From: Achromobacter pulmonis
GTDB lineage: Bacteria; Pseudomonadota; Gammaproteobacteria; Burkholderiales; Burkholderiaceae_B
Assembly (NCBI RefSeq): GCF_902859765.1
Contig: NZ_CADIJV010000001.1
Span: 248,001 to 312,000, forward strand
Direction: 5' to 3'
Length of the DNA stretch: 64,000 bases
Position 1 is the first letter of the stretch, and the number at the start of each line of letters is the position of its first letter. Shown here one piece after another: positions 1 through 8,255 of this stretch. The notes under the pieces were generated by a model, which saw only the letters and a program-made list of their open reading frames with translations, did not search any database and was not told the DNA's origin. Position numbers and translations under genes: made by a program.

Positions 1-1273
1 CCAGCATGCCGTACAGCCCCGAGCCGACCCCCCCGTAGACCACTTCGCCCAGTTGCATCAGCAGCATCGGCGACAGCCCGCCCAGCGGATTCAACGAGTC
101 ATGCATGCCGTTGACCGCGCCGCAGGAGGCCGCCGTGGTGATGGTGGCGAACAGCGAGGTGGCGGCGATGCCGAAACGGGTTTCCTTGCCTTCCATATTG
201 CCGCCGGGCGCGAGCGCGCTCATCGCGTTGTTGACGCCGGCTTGGGCGGCCATCGGATTGGGCTGCTGTTCGAAATAGGCGGTGCTCAGCGCGAACGCCG
301 CGAACAGCAGTGTCATGGCCGCGAGGATGGCGATGCCCTGGCGCCGGTTGCCCACCATCTCGCCGAAAGCGAAGCAGAGCGAGGCGGGGATCACGAGGAT
401 CGCCAGCATTTCCAGAAAGTTCGACAGCGCAGTCGGGTTTTCGAACGGGTGAGCCGAGTTGGCATTGAAGAAGCCGCCACCATTGGTGCCCAGCATCTTG
501 ATGGCTTCCTGCGAGGCGACCGGCCCCATCGCCAGCGTCTGCGTCCGGGCGATGACCGGGTCGGTGACGGCCTGGCCGCTGGCATCCAGCACCGGCTGCC
601 CCTGCGCGTCAACGCGTGGCTGTTCGTAGTGCAGGGCTTCGAGCGTCTGCGCTTCCTGGTAGGGGTTGAAGTTCTGGATCACGCCTTGGCTGACCAGCGC
701 CAGCGCCAGCACCAGCGACAGCGGCAGCAGCAGGTACAGCGTGCAGCGCACCAGGTCTGTCCAGAAATTGCCCAGCGTGGCCGAGCCGTGGCGCGCCAGT
801 CCGCGGATCAGCGCGAACAGGACCGAGATGCCGGTGGCGGCCGAGACGAAGTTCTGCACCGTCATGGCCAGCATCTGCGTCAGGTAGCTCATGGTCGATT
901 CGCCGCCGTAGCCCTGCCAATTGGTATTGGTGACGAAGCTGATGGCGGTATTGATCGAGGAGTCGGGCGAGACCGCGCCCATGCCCGCCGGGTTCAGCGG
1001 CAGCAGGCCTTGCAGGCGCTGCAAGGCGTAGACCGCTATGACGCCCAGGATATTCAAGGCCAGCACGGCCAGGGCGTAGCGTTTCCAGCCCATTTCGGCC
1101 TGCGGGTCGATGCCCGCCAGCCGGTAGATGCCACGTTCGAGCGGGCGGCCCCAGGCGGTCAGCCGGGATTGCCGGTCTTCCATGACGATGCGGATGTAGC
1201 GCCCGAGAAAAGGCGCTATGGCAAGCAGGACCGCCAGGTACAGGACCAGCAATCCGATGAATTCGGCAGTCAT
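1..1273 (-). CDS. kdpA: KdpA, potassium-translocating subunit of the Kdp ATPase (3' end outside window)
   Basis: KdpA is the potassium-channel-like membrane subunit of the high-affinity KdpFABC pump, used when potassium is scarce. The reverse strand reads MTAEFIGLLVLYLAVLLAIA at the N-terminus, contains the selectivity-filter-type segment TNTNWQGYGGES, and near the window edge VNGMHDSLNPLGGL, all family hallmarks. About 424 codons are present; the usual length is near 590, so the C-terminus and presumably kdpB/kdpC lie to the left of the window. The ATG at 1273 shares its A with the TGA of kdpF (TGATG), which indicates translational coupling. The plus-strand reading of this stretch is an antisense shadow. 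Confidence 0.97.
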   Translation of the reverse strand, partial: MTAEFIGLLVLYLAVLLAIAPFLGRYIRIVMEDRQSRLTAWGRPLERGIYRLAGIDPQAEMGWKRYALAVLALNILGVIAVYALQRLQGLLPLNPAGMGAVSPDSSINTAISFVTNTNWQGYGGESTMSYLTQMLAMTVQNFVSAATGISVLFALIRGLARHGSATLGNFWTDLVRCTLYLLLPLSLVLALALVSQGVIQNFNPYQEAQTLEALHYEQPRVDAQGQPVLDASGQAVTDPVIARTQTLAMGPVASQEAIKMLGTNGGGFFNANSAHPFENPTALSNFLEMLAILVIPASLCFAFGEMVGNRRQGIAILAAMTLLFAAFALSTAYFEQQPNPMAAQAGVNNAMSALAPGGNMEGKETRFGIAATSLFATITTAASCGAVNGMHDSLNPLGGLSPMLLMQLGEVVYGGVGSGLYGML

Positions 1274-1362
1274 CAGAACTTCTCCGGTTTGAACAGGGCG
1301 ATCAACAGGTACACAAAAAGCAGCGCGGCCGTGACGCCGCTTAGCCAGTAAAGCGCGCTCAT
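1273..1362 (-). CDS. kdpF: KdpF, small membrane subunit of the Kdp ATPase
   Basis: KdpF is the 29-residue single-span peptide that stabilises the KdpFABC complex in the inner membrane. The reading frame begins MSALYWLSG, has one hydrophobic helix (TAALLFVYLLIALF) and ends KPEKF, which is the usual KdpF pattern. Its ATG overlaps the stop of the small reading frame in front (ATGA at 1359-1362), and its own TGA overlaps the kdpA ATG, so three frames are chained. Only family resemblance and position support the call, but both are strong. Confidence 0.93.
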   Translation of the reverse strand: MSALYWLSGVTAALLFVYLLIALFKPEKF

Positions 1363-1457
1363 GATTGCGTTCCTGCAGACAAGGCTTCGCAGAACCGGAC
1401 CAGGGCGCAGGTCAGCCCGGCCATGGCGGCGAAGATCGCGATATAGATGACATCCAC
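1359..1457 (-). CDS. candidate small membrane peptide upstream of kdpF
   Basis: A 32-codon frame starts with GTG at 1457 and ends with TGA at 1359, overlapping the kdpF ATG by the classic ATGA. A strong ribosome-binding sequence, GGGAGGAAAAAC, stands directly in front of the GTG. The product is mostly one hydrophobic helix (VIYIAIFAAMAGLTCALV) followed by RFCEAL and a short polar tail. Coupling, ribosome site and one transmembrane span argue that it is translated as the first gene of the kdp operon. Function is not known; a helper or regulator of the Kdp complex is only an inference. It is too short for most gene callers. Confidence 0.62.
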   Translation of the reverse strand: MDVIYIAIFAAMAGLTCALVRFCEALSAGTQS

Positions 1458-1832
1458 GTTTTTCCTCCCGGGAGCGACGCTCCCTGCGAACGATGGGCCG
1501 GCGCGGCAAAAGGGATGCGGACCGCGCGGGCGTAATGACCAATCAGGACGCCGGCAGGTTACGGAGCGGGGGGTAAAAACGGGGTATAGCTTTGGCGTGC
1601 CGATGTAAACGGAACGTAAAGACGCGCGACTATCATTGCGGCCAGCGCATGCGCCGCCATGGCGCGGCAGGGCTGCCCGGAAAGCGGGCGCGGCGCGTGC
1701 CCGGAAGCGGGCGCGGCGGCGGCCGATTCTTGAGCCGGGCTCAAAATCGGGCGTGCCGGCGCGGGCCGAGGCAGTCTGGAAGTCGGGATTTGATGGGGAA
1801 AATCCCAGTATTTAGAATGGAAACACCAAAAC

Positions 1833-1847
1833 GCACCAATATGGTGC
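1833..1847. promoter_or_regulatory. perfect dyad, NtrC-box-like operator candidate
   Basis: GCACCA-ATA-TGGTGC is a perfect inverted repeat. It matches the general form of NtrC enhancer sites (GCACCA-N3-TGGTGC). It lies 289 bases before the DUF4212 start and 376 before the kdp leader peptide, a plausible enhancer distance. I could not find a sigma-54 -24/-12 element with correct spacing nearby, so the NtrC assignment is tentative; it may bind another dimeric regulator. Confidence 0.4.
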
Positions 1848-2017
1848 GAGTAATAAGTAAATGAATGCGCCGAATTAGGGCATTCCCCTAGTGTGACATT
1901 CCCGCATCTGGTGCAGAATCTCTTCCCATGCAGGTGAGGAGACAAAGCCCTGCATGGGCAATTACCGGCGGCACCGGTACATAAAAAAAGTAGCAGTACT
2001 CAAAAAAAGCAAAACGC

Positions 2018-2051
2018 ACAACGGCTGGCACCAGGCAGTGCCAGCCGTTGT
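2018..2051 (-). terminator. terminator-like hairpin facing left, with no obvious gene behind it
   Basis: A perfect 13-base-pair stem (2018-2030 with 2039-2051, 8-base loop) is followed on the minus strand by GCG and a T-rich run (TTTTGCTTTTTTTG). On the plus strand the downstream side has no T-run. It therefore looks like a terminator for leftward transcription although no leftward gene starts nearby. It could instead be a structured 5' leader of the symporter mRNA. Confidence 0.4.
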
Positions 2052-2135
2052 CGCATAAAAAGCCCGAATTTCGTCCCGCCAGGCTTTTCAAGCGCCGCGT
2101 TTCGCGATATTCCTCAGGTTTCGCTCACGCCAGCT

Positions 2136-2414
2136 ATGCCGGAATCCCGCGTTTCCTCCGAATCTTCCTCCCCGTCCCGCTATTGGCGCCGCAACGTGCG
2201 GCTGATCGCATTGCTGGTGGTCGTGTGGGCGGCGCTGACATTCATTCCATCCTATTTCGCTCGCGACCTGTCGTTCGACTTCATCGGCTGGCCGTTCTCG
2301 TTCTGGATGGCGGCCTATGGCGCGCCGCTGGCCTACCTGATCATCATCTGCATCTACGCCCGGCTCATGAACCGCGCCGACCGGCGCGCCGAAGAGGCCA
2401 GGGGGAATCGCTGA
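2136..2414 (+). CDS. DUF4212 protein, small subunit of a sodium:solute symporter
   Basis: This 92-residue protein has a polar N-terminus, two hydrophobic spans (LIALLVVVWAALTFIPSYF and WMAAYGAPLAYLIIICIYA) and a charged tail NRADRRAEEARG. This is the standard architecture of the DUF4212 family, which is encoded directly in front of large VC_2705-type sodium/solute symporters and thought to act as their accessory subunit in the inner membrane. Its TGA overlaps the ATG of the next gene (TGATG at 2412-2416). No strong Shine-Dalgarno sequence is visible at the ATG. The substrate cannot be read from sequence; acetate or another small carboxylate is only a family-based guess. Confidence 0.9.
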   Translation: MPESRVSSESSSPSRYWRRNVRLIALLVVVWAALTFIPSYFARDLSFDFIGWPFSFWMAAYGAPLAYLIIICIYARLMNRADRRAEEARGNR

Positions 2415-4501
2415 TGCCGTTCGGCGGAGATACCCCGCAGGAATTCCGCATCCGGCTGCGCCGCATCTACGTGCTGTATACGGCCGGATTCGCGCTGATG
2501 ATCCTGCTGATGGCGCTGGCCGAGATCCTGGGCCTGCCGCGCAACTGGATCGGCTATGTGTTCCTGCTGGTCACGGTAAGCCTGTATGCGGGCATCGGTA
2601 TCGTCTGCCGCACTTCGGACCAGGTCGAATACTACGTCGCCGGCCGGCGCGTGCCGGCCATCTACAACGGCATGGCGACCGCCGCCGACTGGATGTCGGT
2701 GGCGTCCTTCATCGGCGTGGCCGGCACGCTCTACCTGACGGGCTACGGCGGGCTGGCGTACATCATGGGCTGGACCGGCGGCTACGTGCTGGTGTCGATG
2801 CTGCTGGCGCCGTACCTGCGCCGCTTCGGCCAGTACACCATTCCCGATTTCATGGGCGCGCGCTATGGCGGCAATCTGCCGCGGCTGGCGGGCGTGGCCT
2901 GCGCCATCCTCTGCTCGTTCACCTATCTGGTGGCGCAGATCTACGGCGTGGGCATCATCACCACACGCATGACCGGCATTTCGTTCGAGCTGGGCATCTT
3001 CGTGGCGTTGGGCGGCATGCTGGTCTGTTCTTTCCTGGGGGGCATGCGCGCCGTTACCTGGACCCAGGTGGGGCAGTACATCATCCTGGTCATTGCCTAT
3101 CTGGTGCCCGTGGTGTGGCTGTCGATCAAGCATACCGACATGCCGGTGCCGCAGCTGTCGGCCGGGGTGGTGCTGCAGCAGGTGACGGAAAAAGAGGTCT
3201 ATCTGCAGAACGATCCGGCCGAGATCGAGGTGCGCCGGTTGTGGCAGCAGCACGCCGATGAGATGGCGCAGCGGGTGCGCGACCTGCCGGAATCCTGGGC
3301 GCTGGAAAAGGACAAACTGCGTAGCCGCCTGGCCCAGCTCAATGCCAGCGATGCGCCCATGGTCGAGATCCGCTCGGTCGAGCGCGAACTGGCGACGTTT
3401 CCGCCGACGGTGGAGGACGCCCGTATCGCCTGGTCGCAGGCCAAGTCCACTTTCGAGGCGCGCGCCGCGCCGCTGACGCCGCATGCGGAGCCTTTTCCAT
3501 CGGCCGATCCGGAAGAGCGGCGCAACATGCGCATCAACTTCCTGGCGCTGGTGCTGTGCCTGATGCTGGGCACTGCCGGCATGCCGCACATCCTGATGCG
3601 TTCATATACGACGTCGTCGGTGGTCGAGGCGCGCCGTTCGGTGTGCTGGTCGTTGCTGTTCATCCTATTGCTGTATTTCATGGCGCCCGCCCTGGCGCTG
3701 TTGGTGAAGTACGAGGTCTATACCCAGGTGGTGGGGTCGAATTTCCTCAGTCTGCCGAACTGGGTGCATGCCTGGAGCGCGGTCGACAGCAACCTGCTGG
3801 ACGTGACCGACATCAACCGCGATGGCGTGGTGCAGCTCAGCGAGATCAGCATCGGCGCCGACGTGGTGGTGCTGGCCATGCCCGAGATCGGCGGCTTGCC
3901 CTATGTGATTTCCGGCCTGGTGGCGGCGGGCGGCCTGGCGGCGGCGCTGTCGACCGCCGACGGCCTGTTGCTGACATTGTCCAATTCGCTGTCGCACGAC
4001 ATGTGGTACCGGATGGTTTCGCCGCGCATGTCGGCGGCGCGGCGGGTGATGGTATCCAAGATCCTGTTGCTGGTGGTGGCCTTCGGCGCGGCCTGGGTGG
4101 CGGCGCGCAAGCCGGCCGATATTCTGTTCATGGTGTCGGCGGCGTTCTCGTTCGCGGCCTCGTCGTTCTTCCCGGCGCTGGTCATGGGGGTGTTCTGGCG
4201 CCGCGCCAACAAATGGGGGGCCACGCTCGGCATGGCGGCGGGGCTGCTGGCGACGTTCGCATACATGACGCATACGCATCCCTGGCTGCGGGAGTGGGTG
4301 CTGGGGATTTCGCGGACCGAGCCGGTGGACCTGTGGTGGGGCATCCAGCCGATCGCTGCCGGCGTGTTCGGCGCGCCGGTGGCGTTCCTGACGATCATTG
4401 TGGTGTCGCTGCTGACCCCGCGGCCGGATCGGGCCACGCTGGCCCTGGTGGACTACCTGCGCCAGCCGGGGGCGTCGAAGCCGCCGACGGAGAGCGCCTA
4501 A
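2414..4501 (+). CDS. VC_2705-type sodium:solute symporter with long soluble insert and EF-hand-like loop
   Basis: A 695-residue SSS-family transporter. Family signatures include RTSDQVEYYVAGRRVPA, ADWMSVASFIG, a conserved YTIPDFMGARYGG segment and GTAGMPHILMRSYTT. A hydrophilic, probably helical segment (about residues 240-365, rich in Glu/Arg/Gln) interrupts the membrane core and accounts for the length above the roughly 550-600 residues I expect. Residues 466-477 read DINRDGVVQLSE, a textbook EF-hand calcium loop, placed just before a transmembrane helix and likely extracytoplasmic. Its start is fixed by the one-base overlap with the DUF4212 stop; frames extending further upstream run through the small subunit. 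It converges with the next minus-strand gene, sharing CTAA at 4498-4501. Confidence 0.93.
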   Translation: MPFGGDTPQEFRIRLRRIYVLYTAGFALMILLMALAEILGLPRNWIGYVFLLVTVSLYAGIGIVCRTSDQVEYYVAGRRVPAIYNGMATAADWMSVASFIGVAGTLYLTGYGGLAYIMGWTGGYVLVSMLLAPYLRRFGQYTIPDFMGARYGGNLPRLAGVACAILCSFTYLVAQIYGVGIITTRMTGISFELGIFVALGGMLVCSFLGGMRAVTWTQVGQYIILVIAYLVPVVWLSIKHTDMPVPQLSAGVVLQQVTEKEVYLQNDPAEIEVRRLWQQHADEMAQRVRDLPESWALEKDKLRSRLAQLNASDAPMVEIRSVERELATFPPTVEDARIAWSQAKSTFEARAAPLTPHAEPFPSADPEERRNMRINFLALVLCLMLGTAGMPHILMRSYTTSSVVEARRSVCWSLLFILLLYFMAPALALLVKYEVYTQVVGSNFLSLPNWVHAWSAVDSNLLDVTDINRDGVVQLSEISIGADVVVLAMPEIGGLPYVISGLVAAGGLAAALSTADGLLLTLSNSLSHDMWYRMVSPRMSAARRVMVSKILLLVVAFGAAWVAARKPADILFMVSAAFSFAASSFFPALVMGVFWRRANKWGATLGMAAGLLATFAYMTHTHPWLREWVLGISRTEPVDLWWGIQPIAAGVFGAPVAFLTIIVVSLLTPRPDRATLALVDYLRQPGASKPPTESA

Positions 4502-5634
4502 GGCGCTTCGCAGGCGTGGGCGTGCCGGTTGTGTGGGTCGATGCAGGTGTTCCAGGCCTGCCGGGGCATGGCCTGCAGCAAGGTGTGGATCTGTCCGGGC
4601 GCCCACAGCCATTGCACCCCGCCCGGCGTTTCGCCGGCGGCTTCCCAGACGCGCTTGCGTTGCGCGGCGCTCAGAATGAACTGAGCGCCGTTGCCGCTGT
4701 TGCCTGTGGCGAGCACCTGGGCCGGGTCGCGCTTGGCGGCATAGACATCGCTGGCGTCATCGGTCGGGGTGGGTTGCACGATGGCCCAGTCGTAGTGATA
4801 GGACTCCAATGCGGGCGGGCGCCACGCGGGGCCGGGCAACACCATGATGGCGTGCTCGCCCGGGCGGTCCCGATAGGGCGGACCCAACTGGGGACGGCCG
4901 TCCGGTTGTACCGAGACTTCCCGCAGATAGCGCGCCGCCGCGCGGCCATGCGTGTCAAATGTCGTCACCGCGACGGCATCGCCGGATTCGACCTGGTACG
5001 AGATGGTGCGCAGCAGCCTGCCGGCGGCGTTGTGGACGTAACGGCTGCTGGGCCGGGCGGCCGCGCAGTCGTTGGCGCCCACCTCCGCCAACCAGCCATA
5101 TTCGTCGTAGCGCAGGCAGTAGCGCGCTGGCCGGCCCGCGACGCCGTTCCATGCGCGCGTGCGTTCCTCGTAGCCCGCCAGGCGGCCCTGCGCGTCATAG
5201 TAGTAGCGGGTTTCCGCTGCGGGACGGGGCAGGGTAGCGTCACCCGAGGCCCGCACCCGGCGCACCGTGTCGGCGGCGTATCGCGCGATGCCGCACAGGC
5301 GTGGGCGGCCATCGGCGCGGATTTCCCAGCGCAGCATGGTCACCCCGATACGGGCGCCCGGGGCGGCGGCGTAAACCGACCAGTCCACCTGTTCGGCCCA
5401 GATGACGGGCCTGGCGCGCGTGCCGGTTTCGACGGTCACGCTGGGCAGCCATGAGCGGATGCGCGAGCCATCCAACGCCAGCAGGGTGTTCTGCTCATCC
5501 AGGCTGATGTCGATGACCTGGGTGTGGCGCCGCGCGGACGCGGCGAGCGGTTCACAGGCCGCGTGGACGAGTCCGGGCACGACGGCCAGCAATGTCAGCG
5601 CCAGCCGGAGCGGAAACGAATCAATGCGCGGCAT
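4498..5634 (-). CDS. exported hypothetical protein with YD-like repeats
   Basis: A 378-residue protein with a clear signal peptide (LRLALTLLAVVPGLVHA, likely cut after HA) and a mature part carrying several YD-type units: YYYDAQGRLAGYEE, RYDEYGWLAEVG, YVHNAAGRLLRTISY, TFDTHGRAAARYL. Such units are typical of RHS/YD-repeat proteins, but here only a handful occur and there is no RHS core or toxin tip, so it is a small periplasmic or surface protein of unknown role. Cysteines near both ends (ACEPL, NTCID, HACEAP) may form disulfides. Its start overlaps the 3' end of the next upstream gene by 14 bases, as part of the trxB-side operon. Confidence 0.75.
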   Translation of the reverse strand: MPRIDSFPLRLALTLLAVVPGLVHAACEPLAASARRHTQVIDISLDEQNTLLALDGSRIRSWLPSVTVETGTRARPVIWAEQVDWSVYAAAPGARIGVTMLRWEIRADGRPRLCGIARYAADTVRRVRASGDATLPRPAAETRYYYDAQGRLAGYEERTRAWNGVAGRPARYCLRYDEYGWLAEVGANDCAAARPSSRYVHNAAGRLLRTISYQVESGDAVAVTTFDTHGRAAARYLREVSVQPDGRPQLGPPYRDRPGEHAIMVLPGPAWRPPALESYHYDWAIVQPTPTDDASDVYAAKRDPAQVLATGNSGNGAQFILSAAQRKRVWEAAGETPGGVQWLWAPGQIHTLLQAMPRQAWNTCIDPHNRHAHACEAP

Positions 5635-6265
5635 TGTGCAAGTAGGCGACCAAGCCCCAGAGTTCGGCGCCGATGCCGCCCAGGCGCGGTGTGGCGTCCT
5701 GCAGATCCATCAGCACGAAGGGGTAGGCATTGCGTTCCAGCTTGCCGGGGGGCGGCAGCCGGTAGGGCTTGAAGTGTTCCCCTGACAGGAGGTAGGTGTT
5801 GGTCATGTCACCGACGTCCACGTGCAGGTACCAGACCGTCAGTGTCGTAACGTCCAGGGCGGGGTCGCTTTCCGGGTACGGCCCTCCTTGCCCGGCGGGA
5901 ATGGCGCTGTCCAGCACGGCCATGAGCACGGTGCGCGGGCCGGGCCGCGGAAAATAAGTGGTGCCGCCGGCGCGTTGCGTGAACGCCTGGCGGATGAACG
6001 CCGCGCCGCGCGAACCTGGCACGACCGAGCTGGCGAAGAGGGCGTCCAGTTCGGCTTCCGACAAGGGGCGGCGGATGGCCGCCAGCCGGTCCATGTCCTG
6101 TTTGAAGAGCGCCAGCCAGGCCCGGTAGCGCAACTGCTGCGCAGCCCGGTCGAATTCCTGTCCCCAGGCGTTGCCGGCCAGCAGCAGACTTAGCCAGGCC
6201 AGACATAGCCCTGCGGCCAGCCGGTGGCGCCAGGAGGCCGTCGAGGGCGCGGTTTGACGGATCAA
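5621..6265 (-). CDS. exported hypothetical protein, TTG start
   Basis: A 214-residue protein without recognised domain. It starts at a TTG (6265) that overlaps the stop of the SMR-transporter gene as TTGA, a coupling arrangement; no ATG is available before the signal peptide. The N-terminus is basic, then hydrophobic ([20 protein letters not shown]), consistent with Sec export and cleavage near AWG. The mature part has conserved-looking stretches such as [17 protein letters not shown] and [17 protein letters not shown], ending in [10 protein letters not shown]. Location suggests a periplasmic protein made with trxB, smr and the SMR exporter. Function unknown. Confidence 0.72.
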   Translation of the reverse strand: MIRQTAPSTASWRHRLAAGLCLAWLSLLLAGNAWGQEFDRAAQQLRYRAWLALFKQDMDRLAAIRRPLSEAELDALFASSVVPGSRGAAFIRQAFTQRAGGTTYFPRPGPRTVLMAVLDSAIPAGQGGPYPESDPALDVTTLTVWYLHVDVGDMTNTYLLSGEHFKPYRLPPPGKLERNAYPFVLMDLQDATPRLGGIGAELWGLVAYLHNAAH

Positions 6266-6587
6266 TGGGGCACGGACTTCGAGAAGACGTTCATCACCAC
6301 CACGCCGGCGATGATCAGGCCGATGCCGATCAGGGCGGGCGTGTCCAGGTGCTGCTTGAAGAACAGGGCGCCGACGATGGAGATCAGCACGATGCCCACG
6401 CCCGACCAGATGGCATAGGCGATGCCGACCGGCACCTCGCGCAGCGTCAGCGATAGAAAATAGAACGAGATCGTGTAGCCGAATACCGTCACGAGCGACG
6501 GCAACAGGCGCGAAAAGCCGTCGGAGCTTTTCAGCGCGCTGGTGGCGAAGATTTCGGCGACGATGGCCACGCCGAGGTAGAGCCACT

Positions 6588-6591
<4 letters not shown>
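6262..6591 (-). CDS. small multidrug resistance (EmrE/SugE-type) transporter
   Basis: A 109-residue, four-helix protein of the SMR family, which exports cationic compounds in exchange for protons as a dimer in the inner membrane. The membrane-embedded glutamate is present at residue 13 ([15 protein letters not shown]), and [20 protein letters not shown] is the typical second and third helix pattern of EmrE-like rather than SugE/Gdx-like members. Length is normal. The ATG at 6591 overlaps the stop of the Smr-domain gene as ATGA, and its own TGA overlaps the TTG of the next gene. Substrate not predictable. Confidence 0.93.
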
Positions 6592-8232
<1,641 letters not shown>

Positions 8233-8247
8233 TTAGGTTAACGCCCA

Positions 8248-8255
8248 ATTATAAT
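8248..8255. promoter_or_regulatory. back-to-back TATAAT boxes between trxB and ftsK
   Basis: The sequence ATTATAAT contains TATAAT on the plus strand (8250-8255) and on the minus strand (8253-8248). Each sits at about the right distance to drive one of the divergent genes. The leftward start would fall some 20 bases before the trxB ATG. The rightward start would fall at about 8263, exactly on the second in-frame ATG of ftsK. -35 elements are weak in both directions. Confidence 0.4.

Larger units (their letters stand above)
1458..2135. other. kdp / symporter divergent intergenic region
   Basis: This 678-base gap lies between the minus-strand kdp operon and the plus-strand symporter genes. No convincing protein gene is seen. 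It holds a perfect 15-base dyad (1833-1847), a hairpin (1925-1958) and a terminator-like hairpin (2018-2051). The part near kdp has a short GC-rich direct repeat around 1676-1716. The part from about 1800 on is clearly more AT-rich than the surrounding genes, as expected for promoters. Exact promoters were not assigned. Confidence 0.7.

Noticed and set aside
53-1351. Long plus-strand open frame at the left edge (432 codons)
   Set aside because: It is antisense to kdpA, rich in Arg/Gln/His as expected for a shadow of GC-rich coding DNA, and matches no family.
1559-1945. Minus-strand frame of 128 codons in the kdp/symporter gap, and a plus-strand frame at 1592-1864
   Set aside because: Low-complexity Arg/Pro/Ala products without ribosome site or recognisable sequence, crossing the presumed promoters.
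2020-2045. Sigma-54 promoter (TGGCAC...TGC) near the dyad
   Set aside because: The GG and GC elements are one base too far apart, and the sequence is explained by the hairpin.
1954-2058. Short plus-strand frame MGNYRRHRYIKK... before the symporter
   Set aside because: The only ribosome-like site (GAGGAG) is 12 bases away and the frame covers the hairpins; probably chance.
2048-2413. N-terminal extension of the symporter frame
   Set aside because: It runs through the small-subunit gene in another frame. The TGATG junction at 2412-2416 fixes the true start.
3556-5454. 632-codon plus-strand frame across the symporter end and the next gene
   Set aside because: Gly/Arg/Ala-rich shadow frame spanning two convergent real genes.
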